Of a DNA stretch of 64,000 nt, positions 1 to 10,936 are shown one piece after another (within the stretch, counting starts at the first letter, position 1; every line of letters starts with the position of its first letter). The DNA lies in NCBI GenBank assembly GCA_009733575.1, contig ML769484.1, forward strand, positions 1 to 64,000, read 5' to 3'. The notes under the pieces are model-generated. The model ran no database searches, had not been told where the DNA came from, and worked only from the letters and a program-made list of their open reading frames with translations. Both the position numbers and the translations under genes were made by a program. The DNA comes from Gymnopus androsaceus JB14. Its lineage: Eukaryota > Basidiomycota > Agaricomycetes > Agaricales > Omphalotaceae.

Positions 1-13
1 CTTAGTACAGTTC

Positions 14-25
14 CAACACGTGTTG
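14..25. promoter_or_regulatory. 12-bp palindrome with CACGTG E-box core
   Basis: CAACACGTGTTG is a perfect 12-bp palindrome about 67 nt upstream of the first ATG (92). CACGTG is the binding core of bHLH factors. Whether this one is used is inference. Confidence 0.3.
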
Positions 26-91
26 AACGCCCCCAGAAGCACAGCACAACTTTGACGCGCTTTAGCTTCTTGCTTCCCTCCCACAGTGTCG

Positions 92-702
92 ATGCCTGCA
101 GTCTCCTCTGCCCAAGAGCCTACGCTTAGCGTCTCCTCATTTACAGTAACTCTTCCAGACTGGAATGACATTGTAAACGGAGCTGTAAAAGTCCTCGACT
201 TCAATGATCGTCTTGGCAAGTCTCCAAATTGCGGCTCACCCAAGTGTATCGGAGACTAATGCTGTAGCTGCTCCATTGAAATTAGCAAAGAATCACTTCA
301 TGCTCTACATCTCTGGCTGTATAGTCCTCATCTTTTGGCCCGAAATTTTCACCTGGCCAATCCGACTTTGTAAAGCGATCTTGTTGTTCCCGTTCAAGGT
401 TGCTCAAACGTTGGTGAGAGCGCTCGGGTTTGGGAACAATACGGGGATAGAGCGAGGTCAGTACTTCTTCCCTCCAAAGGACCATGGAGCCACTTACCAT
501 CTCTATTACAGACTCACTTGCAGCTCACTACCACAGAAATAATTACGGCGGTTACATTCCGCCAGATTCATATTTCTCCAGACTGCAGTCTTATGGTGCT
601 AGAGAGATTTATGAGGATGGAGAGCAAGTCAAGATCCCTTTCTATGCACGGATTTTCCAGATTTGTGTTGTTGCTCTTTTAGTACGAGCGTTTTTGTTGT
701 GA
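92..702 (+). CDS. hypothetical membrane-associated protein, three exons
   Basis: I do not recognise a family. The ATG at 92 opens MPAVSSAQEPTLSV. A middle exon (from about 291 to 456) reads NHFMLYISGCIVLIFWPEIF and carries one clear hydrophobic segment. It is followed by a GTCAGT donor at 457 and a last exon from about 524 to 702 that reads AHYHRNNYGGYIPPDSYF and ends in a hydrophobic tail (ICVVALLVRAFLL). The frame of the last exon joins the second if the acceptor is the CAG ending at 523. The first donor is less certain; a GT at 185 joined to 291 keeps the frame. The two hydrophobic stretches suggest a small membrane protein. It lies upstream of VPS28 on the same strand, 166 nt away. Confidence 0.5.
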
Positions 703-868
703 TTTATTCTGTTTCGATCTATAAGATTACTGTCTTCTGAGTTGTAAAACACTGTTGTCCCGCTTCGAACTTCATCGCAGAGCCGCGAGCTTGTGGATTC
801 ATACCAATTGCGACGACGCGACTGATCGCGAGTCACGTTTCACACGACTCTCTTGTCCAAATGCCACC

Positions 869-1702
869 ATGTCATCATTCTCTCTCGACGAAGAAGTCCG
901 GCTCTACCGCACAAACGCAGAACGAGAAAAATACAACTCTCTAGCCACCCTATTCGGTATAATCACCGCCATCCACTATCTCGAAAACGCGTATTTGAGG
1001 GATTCCATAACCGCTGCCGAATATTCACCAGCATGTTCCAGATTAGCTCTCGCAGTACAAGACTATGCTTAAACTTGTTGGAGATGATGTGCAGAATGTG
1101 GAAGAGTTTATGAGGCGGTATAGGGTCAGTCAACCTAATCTTTCGTCGAGTCCAGATGCACTCTAATCGTAATGCTTGGGCTTGGTAGATGGACTACTCC
1201 GCCGCCCTGCAACGTGTCAAAGTCGGAGTCCCAGCGACTGTAGAGCATCCTACCGATTCAGGTCCAGAGACGGCCAAGTGGGTGGCTGAGACTACTCAGG
1301 TGAGCCGACTCGACTATCGACTCTCATCCACGTTACTCACCGCTACTCAGAGCTTCATAACATTCATGGACGCCCTCAAACTCCGTCTCCGAGCCAAAGA
1401 CCAGCTTCATCCTCTCCTTCAAGAACTCGTAACTGGGTACGCCAGGTTCAAGGGAAGTAAAGATTGGGAAGGAAGGAGTAAAATGGTTGGGTGGTGCGTA
1501 TCCTCCTCGATCCTATACTTATCTGATATCACATCGTAAAACTCAAACTCTCACGTAGGCTAATATCCCTAAACGGAATGAAAGCTTCCGAAGAAATCAC
1601 CGAGGAACAGTCTAGGCAGCTGCTTTTCGATGTAGACCATGCTATGCAGAGTTTTTCAGGAGTTTGAGTGGCAAGTCGGGTTCGAGTGGGAGTGGTGACT
1701 AG
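869..1702 (+). CDS. VPS28: ESCRT-I subunit VPS28 (frame broken twice in this sequence)
   Basis: VPS28 is a core subunit of ESCRT-I, which sorts ubiquitinated cargo at endosomes. Exon 1 (from 869) reads LDEEVRLYRTNAEREKY and later AYLRDSITAAEYSPACSRL, the Vps28 N-terminal core. Exons at 1189-1299, 1351-1493 and from 1559 give the C-terminal four-helix domain (FITFMDALKLRLRAKDQ; WLISLNGMKASEEI; RQLLFDVDHAMQ). Introns are 1125-1188, 1300-1350 and 1494-1558. The frame shifts by one base near 1046: CSRL is followed by LSQYKTMLKLVGDD in another frame with no room for an intron. Near 1653-1657 a five-T run also shifts the frame; as read, the protein stops at 1667, while a six-T run would continue with FFRSLSGKSGSS to a stop at 1700-1702. 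Family assignment is sure; the indels are either assembly errors or damage. Confidence 0.88.
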
Positions 1703-2740
1703 TAGATCTATAGTATATATGTATATTACTGAATAATGGCGCATCGAGTTCTTTATCGTGCTTCATCTGACATGCTCTCTTGCTTCTGTCAGAGTCTTAA
1801 GCCTTACTTACTCTCAACCATCTCCTCGCACCGTCGCGCTCAAGTTACCTGTTGCTCGACTTCAAGCAAGCCCGAGTCCCTACTTTGCAACACTGAACCT
1901 CCTGTACCATACCACCAAAGCTACTAACGCTGTGCGATCAATGCAATGGAGAAGCTACCGGAAGGTAACGACACCGGATCCCGATATCCTGTGTACATCT
2001 CTAAACAATTTGTCCCAACTCATTCGACACTTCTCAGTCATTGGCTTGTTCAACCTGGATGATTCGCAACAAACATCTATTATGGTGTTTTCACGTTATT
2101 TCATTGCGAAAAAGAAAACACAGTACCGTAGTACTAGTCAAAAGAAAAAAAACAGTAAAGTACGAATTGTATGTATAAGTGTATACGAATAATGCTGTAT
2201 GTATGTATGATTGTATATGTGTAATGAGTATGCTTGACGATGAGGGGATGGGGAAGTAATGGTAATTGCGTTGACATGTTGTTACATGGTCGGAAAGAGA
2301 AACGAAACGATGCCCAAAAAAGATGAGAAACAGGTAAGATGATACAGTGGTTGGTTGCGTTGCATGTAAGTATAGATAGTGATGCGGGTGAACAGAAAAA
2401 AAGGGAAAAGGAAGGAAGTGGAGTCAAATACCCCCTTCTATAAGCCATTCATGATACCTAGAATGTTTTAATGAACGAACGTCGTATCGTATCATGCCTT
2501 CGAGCGCTGCGCTAGCCACATCATCGTCGTCGACCAAAAGAAAAAAGACAAAACAGAATTATAATGATATTGATGATGATGGTTGGGTGTCGACGAGCGA
2601 TGGTGATGGCAGTGGCGAAGGGAAGACAAGACAGATGTGACGTCGGTCGAGGATGCGATGCGATACAATGCCTGCATGCGAGAAAAAAGGTCCATATATC
2701 CTAAGGCAAGGCAAGGCACCGACGCCGACGAGCAAAGCTT
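1703..2740. other. intergenic, no supported gene
   Basis: This stretch lies between the convergent ends of VPS28 and TBP. Open frames of up to 144 codons exist on the plus strand (1758-2192), but their translation is low in complexity, ends in a lysine-rich A-tract and matches nothing I know. It probably holds the two 3' untranslated regions. Confidence 0.5.
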
Positions 2741-4036
2741 CTATGGTTTCCGGAACTCGCACAACACAGTGTAGATGGTGTTGAATGCGGTGTAAATCTC
2801 TTCTCTGACCTATTAGGTTGTAGAAAAGGTGTCAGCGGATGTTTTCATACATTCCACCGGCATCTCCCAACCACAACGATAAAAACAGATGACCAGGAGG
2901 TCATGACGACAAAAAGGTGAACAAAGACACCGGGCTCTCTCGCTCATTAGGAACGAGGTCATCGAGGCCGAGAAACAATGACGAGCGAGGGTCGAAAAGA
3001 CACCAGGTTCGGCAGAGAAAGAAACGAAAAGAAAGGAGATATTACCTTGGCGCCAGTCAAAACAATCTTTCCAGATACAAAGATGAGGAGCACGACCTTT
3101 GGTTTGATCATGCGGTAGATGAGACCCGGGAAAAGCTAGATAACGACAGTCAGCGCAAGGAAACATCAAAGCACCGAACAACTCACCTCGGGCTCATAAC
3201 TGCTAAACTGCCCGTGACTGTATGCAAGTCCCTCCAAACGAATGGGGAACTTGACATCACAACTACCGACAATATTCTGGATCTTGAACTCGGAAAACTT
3301 GGCGTCGAACCCGAGCTTCTGGACGATCCTCGCGTACTTTCTGGAGGCCAGCCGCGAGTCGTCTTCAGACTTGGCACCAGTGACGACCATCTTGCCAGAA
3401 GCGAAGATGAGCGCGGTGGTCTTGGGGTCACGGATACGCATGATGACGGCGGCGAAACGCTAAAAACGTGGGACAAATCGAAACAGTTCGAATTGCACAC
3501 ACGGAGAAGAATAGTCAAGAAAAGTTACCAACCTTGGGGTTGTATTCGGCGTTCCTTGCATGCAAAGCGATGGTTTTGAGGTCGAGACGGCAATCGAGGT
3601 TGACGGTAGCGACGATGTTTTGCAGGGTGGGTACGATGCCTTCGACAGCAGTTATATGCTGCTGCTCGAGGGTTAATGGAGCGGGAGTAGCAGGGACAGC
3701 GGTGGGCGTCGATGGACCAGCCACGGCGTTGGGTGAGGCAGCACTGGACGGCGGAGTCTGCGACTGGGAGAGCACAGGGCTCGACTGAGGATGAGAAGCG
3801 GGTTGGAAGGAATTGGATAGAGGAGAAGGACCCGGCAAAGCGAGACCGTTATTGGGTTTTGGCAGGTAAGCACCGCCAGGCAGCGCGAGACCATTATTCT
3901 GTTGTTGCTGCTGCTGCTGTTTTTGTTGTTGCTGGACCTGCTGCTGAATCTGCTGCTGCTGGTACAACTGCTGTTGTTGGACCGAGACATTAGAACGACC
4001 AAAAGTAACTTGGCGAGCAGGAAGTGCGAAAGACAT
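2741..4036 (-). CDS. TBP (SPT15): TATA-box-binding protein with polyglutamine N terminus
   Basis: TBP nucleates transcription by all three nuclear RNA polymerases. Four exons are clean and in phase: 3533-4036, 3187-3459, 3046-3135 and 2741-2809, giving 311 residues. The first ~130 residues are glutamine-, proline- and serine-rich, with long Q runs coded by CAG/CAA repeats. The conserved saddle follows: [20 protein letters not shown] starts the first repeat, with [20 protein letters not shown], and [16 protein letters not shown] with [17 protein letters not shown] forms the second. The protein ends in [11 protein letters not shown], close to the family end. Introns are 73, 51 and 236 nt. No frame damage is seen, unlike several neighbours. 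Confidence 0.97.
3897..3985 (-). repeat. CAG/CAA trinucleotide repeat coding polyglutamine in TBP
   Basis: On the minus strand this stretch is mainly CAG and CAA codons giving runs of 2-7 glutamines separated by single residues (Q-L-Y-Q, Q-I-Q, Q-V-Q, Q-K-Q). It lies in the disordered N terminus of TBP, where length variation is tolerated in other eukaryotes. Confidence 0.85.
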
Positions 4037-5095
4037 CGTAGGAAGAGCTCAATACTGAGTAGTAGAACGTCAATAAAAAAGAATTTGATTGCGAACGAGA
4101 AAAAAAATTTACAAGTTGAAGTGGTGCGTGGGAATACCTCAGCGGGGGATCAAAAACGCAATTTGCAAGCGGCCGTTGCGCTTTTATACTCGAACCGCAG
4201 TATCATTACTAAGCATCGAGTCATTCGATCAAATTGATGAAACGTGTTTCTCTTTCCGACCGCCAACTACTTCCCTTCATCACCGAATGAGCATCCACAG
4301 CGAGCAACGCCTGCGACGAACGCAAGAGCTCTTTGGATATTATTTCCTGCCTCTCCTGCCTCATTTCCCTCAATCCTCCCCTGATAACCACCTCTACTCC
4401 TTATCTGGTCCCGTTCATCCGGTTTCACACATCGTCTGTCTTTGCCCTTTCTTCTCTCAAGCCTTCTCCAATCCTCGTTTCGTACGACGATTCCGAACCT
4501 TACTTTCCTTCAACCCATCGTTATGGCGTTCGGAACATAATCACATGCATCTCATGGAACGTGTTCAAACCTTCCATTGTTCCATATGGAATGCTGTGCT
4601 TTCGGGAGCCATCGTTCCCTTTGTCCTCCCTTTGTCCCTTTTTGTCCTCTCTTTGTCCTCACCTCCATCAGCGCGCGCCTTTGTTGACCTTCATCTATGA
4701 TCTCTACAGCTTCCTTTATCCTTTCTCCATTGTACACTCGCCCCATTCATTCTTATCATTCCAATCTCTCAACTCCGACAACATCGCAGATTCGCATTAC
4801 TACCATCCATCCATCCATCCTTGGCGCCTACAGTATGTTACAGATGATCAATCCATTTGATACAGTATGATGGTATATCTCTATCGCTAAACATTTTGTA
4901 ATACCCAAATTGGACCATATTTATCACGCCAGCTTCTCTTAGTCCTTTGTTGAAAGAATGTTTGTGTCTTGAAAGAGAAAGATTTGCACTCACCGAAAGT
5001 CGCTGAGAACTATTCAATTTGTACTGTAATTGGTACGCGCCGTGATTTGCCACAATCGCGCTTTATACTCAACCATCATTATCTCACATCACATT
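4037..5095. other. promoter region between TBP and SWI5-like gene, pyrimidine-rich
   Basis: The two genes diverge from here. The plus strand is strongly C/T-rich, with imperfect repeats of CTTTGTCC around 4617-4660 and a (CCAT)n run near 4802-4820. Long plus-strand open frames (4089-4700, 4333-4860) reflect base composition: rich in S, P, L and F and without recognisable motifs. I see no gene. Confidence 0.5.
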
Positions 5096-5574
5096 ATGCA
5101 CGCACGCGTTTCGCAAGAGGTACTACATTCTACATACCAGTGTGGAAATCTCCTAATGCTTTATTTAACCTTTAGAAGCAACAAGCTCGAATCGCAGCGC
5201 TTCAAGCAGAAGCAGATAAACTGCCAGCACGAGCTTGGGACCGGGTACGGCAGACATCATCTATCTCGTTCCGAGTCTTCGCTCATTGAACCCATCAGAC
5301 CAGATGCAGACGCAGAAAAGATCGTCAACAGACATATAAAGTTGCTTCATCGGTATAACGAGGCGAAGGATGCGGCTCAGGTGCGTCTGATCCCTTTTCT
5401 TACGCGCTAAAACCGTGATTGGATGGGTGTACTGCAGATTCTCATAGGACGGGTGAGTGAGCTCAGCGCGTGCAAACCGAATTCCATTGAAACGCGTTTC
5501 GCTAGCTGGCCAACTTGAAAGAAACGACCGTTCGGCAAATCCATATGGATCTTGACCTTCCTCAAGGCGATTAA
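5096..5574 (+). CDS. SWI5: Swi5-like DNA recombination mediator
   Basis: Swi5 with its partner Sfr1 stimulates Rad51/Dmc1 strand exchange. The diagnostic part is EKIVNRHIKLLHRYNEAKD (exon ending 5380), continuing AAQ, ILIGR (5438-5452), then LANLKETTVRQIHMDLDL to the stop at 5574. This matches the short coiled-coil Swi5 family, including the HIxLLHxYNExKD core. Upstream, MHARVSQE (5096-5119) and KQQARIAALQAEADKL (5176-5244) supply the N-terminal coiled coil. The junction between 5244 and about 5299 is not resolved: the GTACGG donor and best acceptor (5298) do not share phase, so an indel or another splice site is needed. One exon is only 15 nt long. The gene runs convergently into the RCC1-repeat gene. 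Confidence 0.72.
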
Positions 5575-5669
5575 TTAACGATGGACGAGTATATTGACAA
5601 GTAGGAAATTCCAGTAATCATTTGTACACTTATCATTCGCATTCGCATAAATCAATGTTGTACCAATAA

Positions 5670-6963
5670 TCACGCTTCCTTCTCCAACGCAATCCAACTC
5701 GTTCCACACCCTGCCCAAATTCCTACCGCCTTGAAGCCCATCGTTTCCGTTTCCTGCGCGCCTGAAGCAACAGGCCAAAGCTTCGTCGGCGTATGAACAT
5801 CACTCGTCATCCCCAAACCCAAATTCCCATGCTCGTTCCATCCCCAGCCCCATACCTCTGGCGGAGAATCACCATCAGCGCCAGCCTCGAGTCGCAAAGC
5901 AAGAACGTGTTCACTTCCGCATGCGATCTTCTTTAGCTCTTCCCTCGTCGAGATGTCGAAAGGGAATTCCACCGGATGTGGTTCAGATGATATTACCCGA
6001 CGACCCAACTGGCCCTTTGAATGACTCCCAGTAGCATACAGCACTGGTCCATCGAGAAAATACGTCCCATTCCACGTACATCCCACGAACGAAACGTCTC
6101 GAAAGGCGTCTGAATCAAGGTTGGTCATTTGTGCTTTTTTGTTGGATCCTAGACATGATAGGCGACCAGTTTGGTGATGGAGAATGGAATGCTGGGTTCC
6201 TAGTGCGAATGAGATGACTGGGTCGCATTTGGTGTTTCGATGATCTTGGGAAGGGATAGAAACTTGTTCGGGATCTGAGTCTTGGACGTATTACCCAATT
6301 GACCATGCCTCGCTGCGCCCCATCCAACGATGACATGGCGGCGGGACTCGTCGCTGAGCCGGACGTGGTATCCGTGCCATAACATGATGCTGACCTGCCG
6401 CTACTGATATCACTTGCATAGAATCTCCATCCAGAACAAGTCCATCGACGTGAAGATGATTGAATTGGACAATGTGGAATAGTTTTTTGGTACGCACAGG
6501 ACCAACTCCTAGGTCACCGAAATCATTACTACCCATGGATATCAACACGTCTGGTCGCTCCTCGCAAGACAAGACAACGTAGGATGTTTCCCAAGAAGCA
6601 CATATCAGTCTCGGTTGATACCCATCCAAACCGTGCTTCTGCAAGCTCAGAATCAAGGTCTATCCGTCTGAACATCGTTTCATCCTTCTTCTTCTCTCTC
6701 CAGAGATTACCCAACTGTCCCGCAGAACCATCTCCACAGCCCCAAATGTGTCTTCTTGCTCCTGTAGATGTAGATGTAGCCTCTTCACTCAGCAGCAAAG
6801 TATGATTTGCGCCAGATGCAATGTGTAGGATTTTCGATGATTCGGAGGAAGAGCAGGAGTCATGGGTGAATATGCAAGCTGTGAATTTATGTGAATCGTC
6901 TAGTGTACCATTGGAGAGCTGTCCGTGTGCGTTGGACCCTGATGAGAGTAGAGAAAAGGGCAT
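5670..6963 (-). CDS. RCC1-repeat protein, ATS1/KTI13-like (three frame breaks)
   Basis: RCC1 repeats form a seven-bladed propeller. Fungal ATS1/KTI13 is a small RCC1 protein working with the diphthamide/Elongator factor KTI11. Start at 6963 gives MPFSLLSSGSNAHGQLSNGT; an in-frame ATG at 6999 is also possible. Repeat signatures follow in order: IASGANHTLLLSEE, IWGCGDGSAGQLGN, SMGSNDFGDLGVG, VAAGQHHV, IVGWGAARHGQLGN, YATGSHSKGQLG, CGSEHVLALR and WGWGWNEHGNLG, the last very like KTI13. The reading frame must change near 6641, near 6380 and near 6230; no introns fit there, and each change corresponds to about one extra base. The family call is firm, the ATS1/KTI13 orthology is a guess from size and the WGWGWNEHGN motif. 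Confidence 0.75.
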
Positions 6964-6999
6964 CCGAGCGATCTTATCTGATCTCTTTGATTGAGGCAA

Positions 7000-7558
7000 G
7001 CAAGAATATCATCAAGGCATCCCAACACTTTCTCAACAAGAAACGGATAGGACAATAAGAATTGCGCGCGCAATTCTTATACAACGCTGTATCTATCTAC
7101 TTAGTCCGGCCGGAAAAGAATAGTTCGACGAGCAATGGATGATAGCTATGGATGGTGATCGCAAGAGTATGATCTGTGAAAGGTATGCATCTCGGACTAT
7201 GGAAAACTAATCGCTACGCAACAGCTCTAGATGTCGTTGCCTGAGCAGCCCCTACAGTCAACTTCGCTGGTGTGTCAAAGAAAAAATCCGGTTGGTTAGA
7301 CGCCTTATCGCGTAACAGGAAGCTCGCTTGATGTCGAACCTTTCCTCTCCTGACGGGATGTTTGCCTTTGTGTAGCCGGCAACCTCCTCTCGCGAAATTA
7401 TTGGGAAAGGAATGACGCCTAGCTTGTTTGCAGGAAGTCAATTGCCAGGCCTCTGGAGAATTCGTGGCTTTGGAGGTCAAAGAGTTGATAAAGTCCAGAC
7501 AGCAATCGCCTGGGGCCATCCGAAGCCGTTATCGAACAAACGAATAACAAACTGGCTA
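7000..7558. other. intergenic region with weak ORF 7214-7519
   Basis: The minus-strand frame 7214-7519 (101 codons, MAPGDCCLDFINSL...) shows no family motif. It could be an extra 3' exon of the next gene or chance. The rest holds the palindrome described separately. Confidence 0.3.
7055..7080. repeat. perfect 26-bp palindrome centred on GCGCGCGC
   Basis: The 13-nt half ATAAGAATTGCGC is followed directly by its exact reverse complement, with no spacer. It lies 56 nt upstream of the extended start (6999) of the RCC1-repeat gene, in otherwise non-coding sequence. Confidence 0.9.
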
Positions 7559-8012
7559 TCAGGAACAGGTATCGTCTGAACAAGGTCTCCAATCTGTGGT
7601 TTGAGCTGCAAAAAGAATATATTTCCAGGTGAGAAGTGTTGAGAATTCAAGACATTCAAGAGGAACGTACACCGCAAACGTCCACCGTATTTCGGCCTGC
7701 TTCTGCGAACATCTCGTTCCACTGCATATGGTAGCTCTTTCTGCGTGCTTCACGTTGGGCCTGGGAGAGCTTGGACTGAGAGCGTTGGATACCGTTCGCT
7801 TCGTCAATCGCGTCGAGCTCTACGTCGATCTCTGCGTCAGTAGGAAATAAGTTATCGGGCAACTTCAACGACGGATGTGTTTTCAGCAGGGCTGCCTCGA
7901 ACGAATTTCGTGGGCTGTGAGTACTGCGTGGTCGGGTGCAAGGCGCAGGAGCGATCCGCAGTCCACTAGGAATAGAGGAGTGGTTCTTACGAATAGGGTG
8001 TTCTTTAGGCAT
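7559..8012 (-). CDS. hypothetical protein, two exons
   Basis: No family recognised. From the ATG at 8012 the first exon reads MPKEHPIRKNHSSIPSGLRI and then an acidic/polar middle part (LFPTDAEIDVELDAIDEAN) and a basic helix (KLSQAQREARRKSYHMQWNEM). A GTGTAC donor near 7675 and a TTTGCAG acceptor near 7606 join to AQTTDWRPCSDDTCS and a stop at 7559. It shares a ~250-nt divergent promoter with WRS1. The short second exon is uncertain. Confidence 0.4.
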
Positions 8013-8264
8013 TTTGTTGCAGATACTTAAGATAGTTTGACGGCTTATATATCGCTCCTGAAGTAGGTTTCGTAAACTATGCCCACGAAGCACAATGCAC
8101 AATATCGGCAGTGCGTATTATTGTTTCAGCAATCGAACGTACTTTCACCATTGTTTGTTCGCTTAAGTATAGTTGTATGCGCTGGCCTGCGTGGGAATAG
8201 CGCCTCGGAGTCACTTTACTTTATCGATCGATTCTTCTTTTATTAGTTTTAACCACATACACCC

Positions 8265-10082
8265 ATGAGCGCTGCTGCAAACCCTGCATTTCTCCCTGAA
8301 GAAATGAGCTCGGATCCTACAGCTCCTCCCTCAGCGCATAACTTGGCTCAAACCTTGGCTGATGTTTCTTTAGCAGAGTAAGTAATTACTCTCAGCTCAA
8401 TCAAGTTCAATCCAGTGACTCGAATTCAGCTCATCCGCAACCCCCGCAACAACGACAACCGGCGCGTCTAAATCAAATGCACCAGAAATCAAATCCGCTC
8501 CAGCAGGCGCAGATGGATCGCAGGACCAAGTCGTCACGCCCTGGGACGTGCAAGGATCCGTGTCTACTGATGGGAAACAGTTGGCGATAGATTATGAGAA
8601 ACTGATAGTACAATTTGGAACTCGGAGGATCGACGATGCTTTGTTGCAGCGGTTTGAGAAGCTTACTGGGAGGAGACCACATGTGCTTTTGAGGAGAGGG
8701 ATGTTTTTTTCGCATCGGTGAGTGAGATGTCTTCAAGGATTAGAGTGACTCGACTCAAATTTTCGCTGATTTGGAAAGGGAATTCGATAAAATTCTAGAT
8801 CGATATGAACAAGGAAAACCCTTCTTCTTGTACACTGGGAGAGGCCCGAGCAGCGATAGTATGCATCTGGGACATATGATTCCGTTCGTTTTCACCAAGT
8901 GCGTTTCTTGCCCCCATCTTTGACTGCCCTTCTCTGAGTCTATCAAGATGGTTACAGGAGGTTTTCGATGTTCCCTTGGTTATCCAGTTAACAGGTACGT
9001 ACGCATGTTATAATACATCTTGCCAAAGATCGCTCGTTGACGCACGGTTTTGTTTTGTTTTCAGACGACGAAAAGTTTCTGTTCAAGCACGAGCTCAAGA
9101 TCGAGCAGACGAAGGCTTTTTCGCGCATGAATGCACGCGATATCATCGCTGTCGGAGTCAATCTCGAAAAAACCTTCATCTTCAGCAATTATGATTATGT
9201 CTCCTGGAGCTTTCTACGAAAACGTATCCAGGATATCTCGTCAAATTACATATAGCCAGGCGAAAGCCACTTTTGGGTTTACTGATTCGTGCGTACTCTA
9301 CTACTACTCCACACGCGCCAGTCGATGTGTTACTCACCTCCAAAACAACAGAGATAACATCGGCAAAATCCACTTTGCCTCTATCCAAGCCGCACCCGCA
9401 TTCTCAAACTCCTTCCCCCAAATCTTCGGCACCACATCTAACATCCCTGCTTCATCCCCTGCGCCATCGACCAAGATCCCTACTTCCGTCTCACTCGAGA
9501 CGTGGCCCAAAAACTTAAATACCCCAAACCCTCCCTGATCCATTCGAAATTCTTCCCTGCTTTACAGGGTCCGCAAACAAAGATGAGCGCGAGCGATCCG
9601 AATAGTAGTATTTATATGACAGATAAGGCGGCGCAGATTAAGAATAAGATTCAATAAGCATGGGTTTTCGGGTGGGCAGGAGACGGAGGAGGAGCATCGG
9701 AGGCTTGGAGGGAATACGGAGGTTGATGTTGCGTATCAGTATTTGACCTTTTTTTTGGATGATGATGAGGAGTTGGAGAGGTTGGGAGTGGTGAGTTCTT
9801 GTTGGGTGTGGGTATGCGTTGCTGACTTGCGGGAAAATCCATCTTATAGGAATATCGAGCAGGACGGCTATTGACTGGCCAGTTGAAAGCCAAATGCATT
9901 CAGCTTTTACAGCAGTTTGTCACTGAGTTCAGGAGGTTGGTCGAGTTTGCTCTCTCTCTCTCTTTTAATACCTTGGTTAATTTATTCATTAGCGTCGGGC
10001 TAAAGTTACAGACGAACAAGTCGACGCGTTTATGGACAAGAATCGGAAAATTGAACCTACCATGGGTAAAGCCAAAGTTTAG
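8265..10082 (+). CDS. WRS1: cytosolic tryptophanyl-tRNA synthetase (full-length copy, four frame breaks)
   Basis: This class I synthetase charges tRNA-Trp. Eight exons: 8265-8377, 8430-8717, 8779-8897, 8948-8994, 9065-9288, 9352-9790, 9850-9935 and 9993-10082. The HIGH-type motif is in [19 protein letters not shown] and the KMSKS-type motif in [14 protein letters not shown]. The C terminus ends [17 protein letters not shown]. Compared with the broken copy at 26470-29620, this copy carries four one-base changes that break the frame: an extra C near 9203, a missing T near 9447, an extra C near 9652 and a missing C near 9930. In each case the other copy keeps the expected protein. As the gene is essential and otherwise complete, assembly indels are the simplest explanation. 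Confidence 0.9.
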
Positions 10083-10936
10083 CCCGTCGAGTGACTGGCT
10101 CTACTTGCGATGTACACTGTATAGAAATGATATTACTATTGCTGTCGGACGCGGATTTTGAACTTGGCCAGTGCAAAAAGCATACAGTACTGTATGTGCT
10201 CCGACCCTGAACACTGTGGTTGATCCTAATCTGCTTGATTCTGTTCATCACAAAGCAAGCTTGATTCCTTGTTCATCGATGTCCACGCCATATCATAGAT
10301 ACCTATACTACTTTACTTGCGCTCACGCGGCTTACCAATAACTAGATAGCTATATACGTAGCGGCAGTCGTAGCGCCTCACCTCAGTTTCTACCTACAAC
10401 TGAGGTGAGTAGCTACTTTATTACTTATCTAAGTATATTGGTACTGATTACATTAGTTATATTGTCTGCAGGTGCCCAATAGAGTTGTTCTACCATCGTA
10501 CAACTGAGTTATATTGTCTACACTAGCTGATGGAAAACCTAGCAAATTTGCATGTAGATAATAACACTCAAGACTACGATGCTCTAGTTTCTGTCTAGAG
10601 ATGTTCCCCAGCAATTCCCAAAGATGAAACCCGCGTAGTGTTCGACTGTTGCGGAAATCATACAAGAAAATTTCTACATACGCTAGGAGATGCTACCAGT
10701 TGCTTGTGGACCAAATTCGAAAGATGTCTGAGGCGTTGAGGAGTTCGAATTTTTGATTTCGACGAGGGTAGCGGATCATATCAATCCGACAAGCTGTGGT
10801 CGATCTTTATAAATTCCATCCGAAAACGCTGTTAATATTATCAGCTCAGTTGCTCTCTACTTTCATATCCATCTCACAACTTCACGTTGGGCGTCTTGTA
10901 ATTATCCCCACCTCCTGGACCCCACTTGAAGGCTTG
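10083..10936. other. non-coding segment shared with 29621-30495
   Basis: No gene seen. This spacer between WRS1 and the 7TM gene is repeated almost unchanged in the second copy, for example the stretches around 10501 and 10798 recur near 30080 and 30358. It therefore belongs to the segmental duplication. Confidence 0.6.

Noticed and set aside
1758..2192. 144-codon plus-strand ORF downstream of VPS28
   Set aside because: No start context, domain or codon pattern; ends in an A-rich run. Most likely 3' untranslated sequence of VPS28.
4089..4860. Two long overlapping plus-strand ORFs (203 and 175 codons)
   Set aside because: They arise from strong C/T bias in a divergent promoter; composition is S/P/L/F-rich with no motif.
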